Notes under the pieces: model-generated
Databases searched by the model: none
Seen by the model: the letters and a program-made list of their open reading frames with translations, nothing else
What the model was told of the DNA's origin: nothing
DNA from: CAYNFH01 sp964396385
GTDB lineage: Bacteria; Armatimonadota; Chthonomonadetes; Chthonomonadales; CAJBBX01
Direction: 5' to 3'
Assembly: GCA_964396385.1 (NCBI GenBank)
Contig: CAYNFH010000147.1
Span: 1-16,928 of the forward strand
Length of the DNA stretch: 16,928 bases
Part shown: positions 1-7,088 of the stretch, piece by piece
Layout: every line of letters begins with the position of its first letter
Numbering within the stretch: position 1 is the first letter of the stretch
Position numbers and translations under genes: made by a program

Positions 1-15
1 TTTCGTCGGAAACGC

Positions 16-23
16 AAGAGGAG
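16..23 (+). promoter_or_regulatory. Ribosome binding site of thiG
   Basis: AAGAGGAG lies 8 bases before the ATG at 32 and is a strong Shine-Dalgarno match, which fixes the thiG start. No promoter or TPP riboswitch is visible in the 31 bases before the gene. The operon may therefore begin upstream of the window. Confidence 0.75.
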
Positions 24-31
24 ATCCAACG

Positions 32-850
32 ATGACGGCCATAGTAACCGACGTAGATCTTCACACCCGGCAGCCGGGGACCGACGAAGAGTTGGAGATC
101 GGCGGGAAGCGGTTCCGGTCGCGGCTGATGCTGGGGACGGGTAAGTACCGCACCGCGGAGGAGATGAACGCGGCGCTGGAGGCTTCCGGCTGCGAGATTG
201 TAACGGTAGCCCTTCGGCGCATCGACCTGAACCAGCCCAGGCGCTCCATTCTGGACGAGATCGACTGGCAGCGATACCACATCCTGCCAAACACCGCGGG
301 GGCGCGGACGGCGGACGAGGCCATCCGGACGGCGCGGCTGGCCCGCGCCATGGGGCTCTCCGACTGGATCAAAGTGGAGGTGATACCGGACCCCAAGTAC
401 CTGCTGCCGGACCCGGTGGGCACGTACGAGGCTTGCAAGGTGCTGGTAGAAGAGGGATTTGTGGTGCTGCCCTACATCAACGCAGATCCCGTGCTGGCCT
501 TGCGGCTGCAGGAGGTGGGGACGGCCACCGTAATGCCGCTCGCCTCCCCCATCGGGAGCGGGCAGGGCATGAAGACGTTCGACAGTATCCGGATTATCGT
601 GGAGCAGGCGCAGGTGCCGGTGGTGGTGGACGCCGGAATCGGCGTGCCGTCCGACGCCGCGATCTCGATGGAGCTGGGCGCCTCCGCCTGTCTGATCAAT
701 ACGTCCATCGCGCGGGCGGAGAACCCGGCGCTGATGGCGGAGGCGATGCGGCTGGGCGTGGAGGCGGGACGGAAGGCGTATCTGGCCGGCCGGATGCCGG
801 TCCTTCCGTACGCGTCGGCCAGCAGCCCCACGGAAGGCGTGGTCCGCTGA
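32..850 (+). CDS. thiG: Thiazole synthase ThiG
   Basis: This 272-residue protein builds the thiazole phosphate ring of thiamine from deoxyxylulose-5-phosphate, dehydroglycine and ThiS-thiocarboxylate sulfur in the cytoplasm. Family marks seen are LMLGTGKY (32-39), LPNTAGART (85-93), WIKVEVIPD with the expected Schiff-base lysine at K114, VMPLASPIGSGQG (167-179) and VDAGIGVPSDAA (199-210), followed by the INTSIA segment. Length is normal apart from an N-terminal extension of about 20 residues. The usual PYCTDDPVL-type stretch reads PYINADPVL (147-154). The ATG at 32 has a strong Shine-Dalgarno. The next gene follows at once, with its probable start 29 bases past the stop. The product of ThiG is the natural substrate for a TenI-type tautomerase encoded next door. 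Confidence 0.97.
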   Translation: MTAIVTDVDLHTRQPGTDEELEIGGKRFRSRLMLGTGKYRTAEEMNAALEASGCEIVTVALRRIDLNQPRRSILDEIDWQRYHILPNTAGARTADEAIRTARLARAMGLSDWIKVEVIPDPKYLLPDPVGTYEACKVLVEEGFVVLPYINADPVLALRLQEVGTATVMPLASPIGSGQGMKTFDSIRIIVEQAQVPVVVDAGIGVPSDAAISMELGASACLINTSIARAENPALMAEAMRLGVEAGRKAYLAGRMPVLPYASASSPTEGVVR

Positions 851-879
851 CCCGGCCATCGCTTCCCCGTCCGGTGCTC

Positions 880-1479
880 ATGTTGGTGACGGAGCCGGGT
901 GAGCGGATTGCGGAGGTAATGCTCGCTGCGGTTGATGGTGGAGTGAATGCGGTCCAGTTGCGGTGGAAGGGCCGGCCGCCAACACGCGAGGAGGCGTCGA
1001 GCATCCTGGAGGTGAGGGAGAGGCTGCGAGGCAGGGCGCTGCTGATCGTCAACAGTGTAGTCAATCCGCTGGCGAATGTGCTCGAGGCGGACGGAATCCA
1101 CTTCCCGGAGGACGGGGGGCCGGTGGTGAGCGCGCGGCGCGTGGTGCCCTCTCACCGGCTGGTTGGCAAGAGCGTCCATTCGGTGGAGTCAGTGAAGCGG
1201 GCGGAGCAGGAGGGCGTCGACTATCTGGTCGCCGGGTCTATCTTTGAGACCGGGTCGCACCCGGGAATAGCGCCGAACGGGTTGCCGTTTCTGGAGGATG
1301 TCTGCCGGGCAGTGCAGATTCCGGTGATCGCCATTGGTGGAATCACGCCGAAGAATGCAAGAGATTGCCTGAAGGCTGGGGCCGCCGGCGTCGCCGTGCT
1401 GTCCGGCATCATGCGAGCAGAGGACCCGCGCGCGGCGGCGCGCGCATACCGGCAGGCGCTGGACAGCGCCGGAGCGTAG
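880..1479 (+). CDS. tenI: TenI/ThiE-superfamily protein, probably thiazole tautomerase
   Basis: This TIM-barrel protein (199 residues from the ATG at 880) belongs to the ThiE/TenI superfamily. It keeps VQLRWK (25-30), VIAIGGITP (149-157) and GVAVLSGI (170-177). It carries VNS (58-60) where thiamine-phosphate synthases have the Mg-binding ND, and HFPEDG (74-79) in place of HLGxxD. GKSVHS (96-101) and GSIFETGSHPG (119-129) resemble Bacillus subtilis TenI (GRSVHS, GHVFETDCKKG). A full ThiE domain sits in the downstream fusion, so I infer aromatization of the ThiG product rather than coupling. The residue matching TenI His122, from memory the catalytic one, appears to be Ser120. The frame stays open upstream inside thiG, but that part is not homologous. 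GTG 874 and a CTG at 847 overlapping the thiG stop are other possible starts; no clear Shine-Dalgarno decides. A degenerate ThiE is the alternative. Confidence 0.75.
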   Translation: MLVTEPGERIAEVMLAAVDGGVNAVQLRWKGRPPTREEASSILEVRERLRGRALLIVNSVVNPLANVLEADGIHFPEDGGPVVSARRVVPSHRLVGKSVHSVESVKRAEQEGVDYLVAGSIFETGSHPGIAPNGLPFLEDVCRAVQIPVIAIGGITPKNARDCLKAGAAGVAVLSGIMRAEDPRAAARAYRQALDSAGA

Positions 1480-1482
1480 AGT

Positions 1483-1683
1483 ATGGAGCTGACGGTCAAC
1501 GGCGAGAGCCGCGACGTTCAGGGTGTGCAGACCATCGCGGACCTCCTTGCGCTTCACAACGTGCAAGCGCGGACGGTGGTGGTGGAGCACAACCGCGACA
1601 TCATTCCCCGGGACCGCTATGCCGATACCCGTCTCCAGGACGGCGATAGGCTGGAGATCGTGCAGATGATGGCAGGAGGGTGA
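1483..1683 (+). CDS. thiS: Sulfur carrier protein ThiS
   Basis: ThiS is a 66-residue ubiquitin-fold protein. It is adenylated and thiocarboxylated at its C-terminal glycine and gives sulfur to ThiG. The normal small size, the N-terminal beta strand MELTVNGE, the late GDRLEIVQMMAGG stretch and the terminal Gly-Gly are diagnostic. The start ATG lies 3 bases after the tenI stop, with GGAG at 1471-1474 as Shine-Dalgarno. The adenylating enzyme ThiF is not in the window, so activation must be supplied from elsewhere, perhaps by a MoeB/ThiF homologue. A structured, repeat-rich gap of 141 bases follows before thiO. Confidence 0.95.
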   Translation: MELTVNGESRDVQGVQTIADLLALHNVQARTVVVEHNRDIIPRDRYADTRLQDGDRLEIVQMMAGG

Positions 1684-1691
1684 CGGAGAGA

Positions 1692-1712
1692 GTTGAAGGT
1701 TGAAGGTTGAAG
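1692..1712 (+). repeat. Three tandem GTTGAAG units, left arm
   Basis: GTTGAAG occurs three times in a row, starting nine bases after the thiS stop. The same 7-base unit appears inverted at 1793-1808 just before thiO, so the two blocks can pair across about 80 bases. Confidence 0.9.
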
Positions 1713-1739
1713 GCCGGAGCCGTTCCGATACGCTCCGGC
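1713..1739 (+). repeat. Inner GC hairpin, thiS-thiO gap
   Basis: GCCGGAGC (1713-1720) is perfectly complementary to GCTCCGGC (1732-1739) across an 11-base loop. No T-run follows, so a classic intrinsic terminator is not supported. A second small hairpin, GCTGT (1750-1754) with ACAGC (1761-1765), follows. Both sit inside the outer GTTGAAG inverted arms, which suggests a multi-stem RNA. Confidence 0.65.
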
Positions 1740-1792
1740 TGCCAACGATGCTGTGGACGTACAGCCTCTGAATGCGCACAGCGTACTTTAAA

Positions 1793-1808
1793 CCTTCAAC
1801 CTTCAACC
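1793..1808 (+). repeat. Inverted GTTGAAG arm (CCTTCAAC units), right arm
   Basis: CCTTCAAC CTTCAACC is the exact reverse complement of 16 bases of the left GTTGAAG array. It ends five bases before the thiO Shine-Dalgarno (GGAAG, 1814-1818). If the arms pair in the mRNA, the thiO start would sit at the foot of the structure. Confidence 0.85.
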
Positions 1809-1824
1809 ATTCTGGAAGCATGTT

Positions 1825-2931
1825 ATGCCGGACATTGTAATTGTGGGTGGTGGGATTATAGGGCTGACGGTGGCCTGGAACCTCGTCCAGGAGGGCGTCT
1901 CCGTGACGGTGCTGGAGCGGGGCCAGACCGGCGAGGGGGCCAGCGGGGCCGCGGCCGGGATGCTCGCGCCGCTGGCGGAAGCCCCCCGTCGGGGACCTTT
2001 CACGGAACTGGGACTGGCCAGCCTCCGGCTCTATCCGGAGTTCATCCAGGCCCTCCGCGACGAGGCGGGGCTGAACGCGGAGCTGGAGACGCCGGGGCTG
2101 CTGCGGGTCGCGAATACCCCGGAGGCGGCCGAGTCGCTCTGCGCCGCGGCGGAGTGGCAAAGGCGGGCCGGCCAGCGCGTGGAGTGTCTGGACGGCGATG
2201 CCGCCCGGGACCTGGAGCCGGAGCTCTCTTCCGCCGTCGTCGCGGCGGTCCACTCGCCGGACGAGACCCAGTTCGACCCGCGCCTGCTGGTCCGCTCGCT
2301 TGCGATCGGGTGCGCCCGGCGCGGGGTGGAGATCCGGGAGTGCACGCCTGTGACGGGATTCACCTGTACCTCCAACCGCATCCATGCGGTGGAGACCCCG
2401 GCCGGACCGGTGCCGTGTGACATCGTGGTAGTGGCCGGAGGGGCCTGGTCGGACCAAATCGGGAGCTGGCTGGAGAGCCGCCTGCCGGTGTTTCCGGTGA
2501 AGGGCCAGATCATGGCGCTCCGGTGCGTGCCGCCTCCCATCCGGTACACCGTGTACGCGCACCATGGATACCTGGTGCCGCGTACAGATGGCCGCGTGAT
2601 CGTCGGAGCGACGGCGGAGTCCGCGGGGTTCGATACCCGCCCCACGGTGGCGGGAATGAGCTCTCTGCTCCAGACCGCCGTAAACCTCGTTCCCAGCCTG
2701 GCCGACGCGCCGTTCGACAGCGTATGGGCCGGGCTGCGCCCCGCCACTCAGGATGGCCTGCCCATCCTGGGCAGGCTGCCGCGCTGGGAGAACGGCTTCG
2801 CCGCGACCGGCCACTTCCGCAACGGCATTCTGCTCGCCCCTGTCACCGGAGAGCTTCTCACCGGGGCAATCGTGCGCGGTGAGACGCCGCCCCTCCTCCA
2901 GCCGCTCCTGCCCGACCGGTTCGCGGCATGA
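1825..2931 (+). CDS. thiO: Glycine oxidase ThiO
   Basis: This 368-residue FAD-dependent D-amino-acid-oxidase-family protein oxidizes glycine to iminoacetate (dehydroglycine), the C2-N unit ThiG needs, using O2. The N-terminal Rossmann motif IVIVGGGIIGL (4-14) with the later E31 binds FAD. GASGAAAGMLAP follows, and the C-terminal GHFRNGILLAP (329-339) is typical of ThiO. Use of ThiO, with no ThiH here, fits aerobic or facultative growth. The ATG at 1825 has GGAAG six bases upstream. Its stop overlaps the thiDE start in an ATGA, so the two are translationally coupled. Sarcosine-oxidase-like family members are the alternative, but the context makes ThiO firm. Confidence 0.93.
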   Translation: MPDIVIVGGGIIGLTVAWNLVQEGVSVTVLERGQTGEGASGAAAGMLAPLAEAPRRGPFTELGLASLRLYPEFIQALRDEAGLNAELETPGLLRVANTPEAAESLCAAAEWQRRAGQRVECLDGDAARDLEPELSSAVVAAVHSPDETQFDPRLLVRSLAIGCARRGVEIRECTPVTGFTCTSNRIHAVETPAGPVPCDIVVVAGGAWSDQIGSWLESRLPVFPVKGQIMALRCVPPPIRYTVYAHHGYLVPRTDGRVIVGATAESAGFDTRPTVAGMSSLLQTAVNLVPSLADAPFDSVWAGLRPATQDGLPILGRLPRWENGFAATGHFRNGILLAPVTGELLTGAIVRGETPPLLQPLLPDRFAA

Positions 2932-4412
2932 AGCGCGCCGTCCTCACCATCGCCGGCTCCGATCCCTCCGGAGGGGCCGGCATCCAGGCCGACTTGCGCG
3001 TATTTCAGGCGCTGGGAGTCCACGGCCTCTCCGCCATCACGGCGCTGACGGTGCAGAACAGTCTCGGCGTGGAGGCGGTCCATCCCGTGCCGGGCGACGT
3101 ACTGTACGACCAGGTGGAGACGCTCCTGGAAGACACGCCGGTGGCCGCGGTGAAGATCGGGATGCTGGGCGGAGCGGAGCAGGTGCATGCGGTGTCGGAG
3201 CTGCTCCGGCGATTCCGGCCACCGAATGTGGTGCTGGATCCGGTGCTGACATCCGCGGGGGGCGTGCCGCTGCTGGATGAGGAGGGGCGGCGCGCGCTGC
3301 TGCGGGAGCTGGTTCCTCTGGCCGATCTGGTTACGCCCAATTTATGTGAGCTGCAGGAGCTGGCAGGCACGCTGACAGAGTCATCTGCCGAGCGGCTGTT
3401 TGACGTGGGGACACGTGCACTGCTCATCAAGGGAGGTCATCTTCCGGGAGAGCCTAAGGATACGCTGGCATGGCCAGACGGTCGATGGAAGCAGTATCCC
3501 GGCGTGCGAATCCAAACGCCACACACGCACGGTACAGGCTGCCTGCTGTCCAGCGCCATCGCGGCGTATCTCGCCCTCGGGGAGCCTCTGGAGTACGCTG
3601 TTGAAGCGGCGAAGGCGCTGCTTACAGATTCCCTCCGCTGGCCAGTCGTGCTGGGGCGTGGACGTGGGTACCCGGACTCCATGGAGGGCGCGGCTGCACT
3701 CGAAGTTCGCGAGGAGATCCGCCAAGGCCACGGGTACCGCTTGGCAACATTGGTCGAAGGTCTGTACGTACTCACGGACTCGGGCCAGATGCCGGGCCGA
3801 TCGCACGAAGAGATCGCCCGCGCGGCGTTCGCCGGGGGCGCGAAGGCCGTCCAGCTCCGAGACAAGCGGCTTTCAACGCCGGAGCTAATAGCGCTGGCCC
3901 GCCGGGTAACAGCGCTAGCGCGCGAGCAACACAGGCTGTTGCTGGTTAACGACCGGGTGGACGTGGCGCTCGCGTCGGAGGCCGATGGAGTTCATCTAGG
4001 GCCGGACGACATGCACCCGGCGGACGCCAGGCGGCTGCTGGGGCCGGAGCGGATCATTGGCGTCTCCGTCAGTACCGTGGAAGAAGCGAATCCCATCGCG
4101 GCGTACGCCTCCTACCTGGGTGTGGGGGCGATATTCGGATCCGCGACCAAGGATGATGCGGGACCGCCGGTCGGCACGGCGCGAATCGCCGAGATCCGCC
4201 GAGCTTTTCCGCAACATCCCATCGTCGCCATCGGCGGAATCCACATCGGCAATATAGACGAGGTCGCGGCGGCCGGAGCGGCGACTGCTGCGGTTGTCTC
4301 GGCTGTTGTCTGCGCGCCGGATATGGAGACCGCCACCCGGGAACTCTGGCGCCGGTTCCTCGAAGGGCGAAATGGTCCGGGTGACCAATCACCTGATCGC
4401 CTGAACGCCTGA
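2928..4412 (+). CDS. thiDE: Bifunctional HMP(-P) kinase / thiamine-phosphate synthase (ThiD-ThiE)
   Basis: This 494-residue fusion makes HMP pyrophosphate and joins it to thiazole phosphate. The ThiD half (1 to about 262, ribokinase fold) shows AGSDPSGGAGIQADL (9-23), LDPVLTSAGG (103-112), TPNLCE (136-141), KGGHL (168-172) and HTHGTGC (199-205), with C205 at the anion hole. The ThiE half (about 278-480) has QLRDK (309-313), ND at 341-342, DGVHLGPDD (353-361), GAIFGSATKDDAG (400-412) and VAIGGI (433-438), the full set expected of a coupling enzyme. The start is ATGA-coupled to thiO. The last residues (DQSPDRLNA, 486-494) are encoded by a short-period repeat and lie outside the barrel, so they look like an acquired tail. 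Confidence 0.96.
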   Translation: MKRAVLTIAGSDPSGGAGIQADLRVFQALGVHGLSAITALTVQNSLGVEAVHPVPGDVLYDQVETLLEDTPVAAVKIGMLGGAEQVHAVSELLRRFRPPNVVLDPVLTSAGGVPLLDEEGRRALLRELVPLADLVTPNLCELQELAGTLTESSAERLFDVGTRALLIKGGHLPGEPKDTLAWPDGRWKQYPGVRIQTPHTHGTGCLLSSAIAAYLALGEPLEYAVEAAKALLTDSLRWPVVLGRGRGYPDSMEGAAALEVREEIRQGHGYRLATLVEGLYVLTDSGQMPGRSHEEIARAAFAGGAKAVQLRDKRLSTPELIALARRVTALAREQHRLLLVNDRVDVALASEADGVHLGPDDMHPADARRLLGPERIIGVSVSTVEEANPIAAYASYLGVGAIFGSATKDDAGPPVGTARIAEIRRAFPQHPIVAIGGIHIGNIDEVAAAGAATAAVVSAVVCAPDMETATRELWRRFLEGRNGPGDQSPDRLNA

Positions 4413-4417
4413 ACGCC
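4392..4417. repeat. 8-base-period CTGAACGC repeat
   Basis: About three units of an 8-base period (CTGATCGC, CTGAACGC, CTGAACGC) span the thiDE stop codon (4410-4412). The 26-base block matches the reverse complement of 10333-10358 at 21 of 26 positions. It supplies the last thiDE codons and sits nine bases before the thiN start. Confidence 0.75.
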
Positions 4418-4426
4418 GAGTCCGCC

Positions 4427-5056
4427 ATGCGCGCTCTGATCCTTGCGAACGGTGACTGCCCCATCCCCACGCTGCTAAAGAGGCTGCGTGCGGAAGCGGA
4501 CCTGTTCATAGCGGCGGACGGCGCCGCGAACAAACTGTCCGCTATGAGCATCGCGGCGGACGTGACGCTGGGCGACTTTGACTCCCTGGACCCCTCCACT
4601 GCGGGTGCGCTACCGGGCCATTCGCTCGTAGCCGCGCCGGACCAGAATGCGTCCGACCTGGAAAAGGCGATCCAGTTTGCTCTCGCCCGGGGGGCATCGG
4701 GGATCATCATCGCTGGGTACGCGGGCGGACGCGTGGACCATACACTGGTCAGCTTCGCGCTGCTGGTCAAGTACTTCCGCGACGCGGAGATGGCCCTGGT
4801 AGACGACCTCGGCACGGTCCGCGCCACGGACGCGCGGCTGGAGATTGCCGGCAGCCCAGGGGACCTCGTCTCGCTCGTGGCCTTCGCAGAGGCCCAGGGG
4901 GTGGTGACGGAGGGACTGGAGTGGCCTTTGCACGGGGAGGCTCTGCTGCCGGGATCGCGGGGCGTTAGCAATCGGATGATCCGAGAGCGGGCCGCAGTGC
5001 AGGTCCAATCCGGGACCTTGTTGGTGTGCCACCTGACGGGAGGGGCAGAGCAGTAG
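4427..5056 (+). CDS. thiN: Thiamine pyrophosphokinase
   Basis: This 209-residue enzyme transfers pyrophosphate from ATP to thiamine, giving TPP. Family marks are ILANGD (5-10), AADGAAN (29-35), TLGDFDSL (47-54) with the Mg-binding aspartates, APDQNASDLEKAI (70-82, usually D-x-N-K-T-D-L), GYAGGRVDHTL (97-107) and GVSNRM (179-184). The start ATG lies 14 bases after the thiDE stop, just past the 8-base repeats, with no good Shine-Dalgarno, so re-initiation is likely. ThiE makes thiamine phosphate, which ThiL rather than ThiN converts to TPP. ThiN here points to salvage of free thiamine or to dephosphorylation first. No ThiL is in the window. Confidence 0.93.
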   Translation: MRALILANGDCPIPTLLKRLRAEADLFIAADGAANKLSAMSIAADVTLGDFDSLDPSTAGALPGHSLVAAPDQNASDLEKAIQFALARGASGIIIAGYAGGRVDHTLVSFALLVKYFRDAEMALVDDLGTVRATDARLEIAGSPGDLVSLVAFAEAQGVVTEGLEWPLHGEALLPGSRGVSNRMIRERAAVQVQSGTLLVCHLTGGAEQ

Positions 5057-5060
5057 ATCC

Positions 5061-5942
5061 GTGATACTCAACAGGAATCGGGAGCGGCGCGGCCGAAATG
5101 GCATGTACCTCCCGAACCGAGTGAAATCCATGGTTTCTAAGACGCCGCGCGCCGACTACGTTGCGTTTGACCGCGTGGCGGACATGTACAACACCTCCCG
5201 GTACGTTCCCCCGGACGTGCTCCGCTGCGTGGCCCGTTTGATCTTCCAGGACAGCGGCATGGATGCCGCCTCCCCTTTCCTGGATGCGGGGGCAGGGACG
5301 GGGCGCTTCGCTTCACCGCTGGCGGCCGAGGGGCTGCAGGTGGTGGGGATAGACGTCTCGCCCGGTATGCTCGCCCAGGCTCGTGCGGCCGACGCCCGCC
5401 TTGGACTCCTCCGCGCGGATCTTCGTGCAGTGCCTTTGCGGACCGCCTCCATGGGAGGGGCGCTGGTCGTGCACATCCTGCACCTGATTGCGGATTGGCA
5501 CGGAGTTGTGCGCGAGCTGCGCCGGGTACTGCGGCCCGGCGCAGCTCTCTACATGGGCCTCGAGGAGGGCAAGCACTTTCGCACCCGAAGCCTCTACTTC
5601 CGGATTGCCGAGGAACGGAAGCTCATGCGGCCGCACATCGGCGCTCCGAACTTCGCCGCCATCCTGGAGCACCTGGAGCAGACCGGCGCGGAGGTTGTGC
5701 GCATCGAGAGCAAGGGCCTGCACTGGACGGCCGCTATCCAGGTGCGCGACCTGGTCCAGATGCTTCGGCGCAACGCTTACTCCCATTTGTGGCACGTGCC
5801 GGCGGAAGTACACCGAGATCTCGTCGCCGAATTGGAGCGCAGGCTTGGCTCCCTACGGGCGGATCCGAATGACGTGGAGGAGGCGCCGGCGCACATCGCC
5901 CTCTGGAGTGCCCGGTGGCCGGAGGATAGGAGCGAGACATGA
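5061..5942 (+). CDS. SAM-dependent methyltransferase, class I
   Basis: This protein has a methyltransferase Rossmann fold of the UbiE/Methyltransf_11 type. Numbered from the GTG at 5061 (293 residues), motif I is FLDAGAGTGRF (73-83), GIDVS (96-100) ends strand 2 with its acidic SAM-ribose residue, and LLRADLRAVPL (116-126) is the adenine-binding region. ALVVHILHLIADW followed by ELRRVLRPGAALYMG is the usual post-motif region. The substrate cannot be read from sequence. The GTG lies 4 bases after the thiN stop with a rather distant Shine-Dalgarno (GGGAGGGG, 5038-5045). ATG 5103 and ATG 5130 are alternatives, and the last fits the usual family N-terminus (ADYVAFDRVADMYN) well. It is ATGA-coupled to the next gene. 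Confidence 0.88.
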   Translation: MILNRNRERRGRNGMYLPNRVKSMVSKTPRADYVAFDRVADMYNTSRYVPPDVLRCVARLIFQDSGMDAASPFLDAGAGTGRFASPLAAEGLQVVGIDVSPGMLAQARAADARLGLLRADLRAVPLRTASMGGALVVHILHLIADWHGVVRELRRVLRPGAALYMGLEEGKHFRTRSLYFRIAEERKLMRPHIGAPNFAAILEHLEQTGAEVVRIESKGLHWTAAIQVRDLVQMLRRNAYSHLWHVPAEVHRDLVAELERRLGSLRADPNDVEEAPAHIALWSARWPEDRSET

Positions 5943-6976
5943 CGGAGGAGAGGCCCCTGCGCTTCGGCGTGATCGGGGCGGGATGGTTCGCCTCGCGCCG
6001 GCACATTCCCGACATCCTCAAACATCCCGAGGCGGAGCTGGTGGCGCTGATCCGCCGGGACGAATCGGAGCTCCAGCGGCTGCGGGACCATTTCGGCCCG
6101 GTCGAAACCTATACGGGCTGGGAGGAGATGCTCCGGCGCACCGAGCTGGACGCGGTGGTCATCGCCACTCCGCACAATCTGCACTACGCGCCGGCCCGGG
6201 CGGCCATGGAACGGGGTCTCCATGTGGTGCTGGAGAAGCCGATGACGGTGGACCCGGCGGAAGCGTGGGATCTGTGCCGCATCGCGAAGGAGCGGGGCGT
6301 GCAGCTCGCGGTGGCGCTTAACCCGCCGTACTGGGCGCACTGCCACGGCATCCGTCGCGCCATCCAGGGAGGCGCGATAGGCGACGTGGAGTCGATCTCC
6401 TTCTACTGGACTGGAAATGCACTGCCCCTCTTCGGCGAGGCGCCCAGGCCGGCGGACATGCCGGGCATCGTGCCGCCGACGCGCTACCGGGAGGATCCGG
6501 AGCAGGTGGGCGGAGGCTATCTCAACGATGGCGGGCCGCACCTGATCTCCGAGCTCCTGTGGACCACGGGACTCCAGGCCATACGGGTCACGTGCCTCAT
6601 GGACCGGCTGCCCTCCGACCGGCGCGCCGTCATTGCCATCGAGCTGGAGAACGGCGCCCTCGCGACGGTGTGCTCGCTCGGCGACAGCCGGCACGACGGT
6701 CGCCGCGTCCGGAACACAATCGGCGGCTCGCGCGGGACGATCACCGTCGAGGGGTTTGAGTTCCTCACCACGGTCCGCACGCACGACGCCGAGCCGGTGA
6801 CCTTCCAGGAGAATGAGATGGCGTCCGTTCCCGGTCCGGTGGCGAACCTGATCGACGCCATCCGGGGCCGCGCCGCGGTCGCCTCACCGCCCGAACACGG
6901 CGCGCACGTACAGGACGTAATCGCCGCCGCATACGAATCAGCAGCGAATGGCAGAACCGTAGAGATTGGCCGTTAA
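5939..6976 (+). CDS. Gfo/Idh/MocA-family NAD(P)-dependent oxidoreductase
   Basis: This 345-residue protein has an N-terminal dinucleotide-binding motif FGVIGAGWFASRRH (9-22), the family EKP signature (99-101) with the presumed catalytic lysine K100, and GGGYLNDGGPHLI (191-203) carrying the D197/H201 pair typical of sugar and inositol dehydrogenases. Substrates of the family are sugars, inositols and related cyclic compounds; this one cannot be assigned. Its ATG overlaps the methyltransferase stop (ATGA), with AGGAG at 5928-5932. It is the last gene of the + strand block. The stop TAA is embedded in the start of an inverted repeat element. Confidence 0.93.
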   Translation: MTEERPLRFGVIGAGWFASRRHIPDILKHPEAELVALIRRDESELQRLRDHFGPVETYTGWEEMLRRTELDAVVIATPHNLHYAPARAAMERGLHVVLEKPMTVDPAEAWDLCRIAKERGVQLAVALNPPYWAHCHGIRRAIQGGAIGDVESISFYWTGNALPLFGEAPRPADMPGIVPPTRYREDPEQVGGGYLNDGGPHLISELLWTTGLQAIRVTCLMDRLPSDRRAVIAIELENGALATVCSLGDSRHDGRRVRNTIGGSRGTITVEGFEFLTTVRTHDAEPVTFQENEMASVPGPVANLIDAIRGRAAVASPPEHGAHVQDVIAAAYESAANGRTVEIGR

Positions 6977-7073
6977 TAAACGGGAATGAACGGAAATGGG
7001 ATTCTGCCAATGCGCATGATGCCAGGCACCCCGCACCGAAATACGAACTGGTAGAGCCCTATTCCCGTTTATT
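6975..7073. repeat. Hairpin repeat element between convergent genes
   Basis: AATAAACGGGAAT (6975-6987) is perfectly inverted as ATTCCCGTTTATT (7061-7073), a 13-bp dyad around 73 bases. The left side continues as GAACGGAAATGGG to 7000. The reverse complement of 6975-7000 matches the first 26 bases of the arm at 8895-8927 at 23 positions, so both belong to one family. A further pair AGCCCT (7055-7060) and AGGGCT (7085-7090) reaches the stop of the facing gene. The gap lies between two convergent genes and could end transcription both ways, though no T-run is present. Confidence 0.8.
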
Positions 7074-7088
7074 CACGTGCATGAAGGG

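Noticed and set aside
1..31. Possible TPP riboswitch before thiG
   Set aside because: Only 31 bases are available and none of the conserved THI-box sequences (such as CUGAGA) is seen. The thiS-thiO gap also lacks them.
433..1479. Long frame suggesting a 348-residue ThiE with an N-terminal extension
   Set aside because: The first ~150 residues overlap thiG in another frame and are low-complexity Gly/Arg/Ala sequence without homology. The real domain begins near 874-880.
1713..1739. Intrinsic terminator after thiS
   Set aside because: The stem is GC-rich but no T-run follows, and the downstream genes complete the same pathway.
1692..1808. CRISPR-like repeat array
   Set aside because: Units are 7 bases, tandem and inverted, with no equal-length spacers and no cas genes.
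1189..2814. 541-residue open frame on the - strand
   Set aside because: It is antisense to tenI, thiS and thiO, which have clear family motifs. The composition is Arg/Gly/His-rich shadow coding and it crosses the repeat gap.
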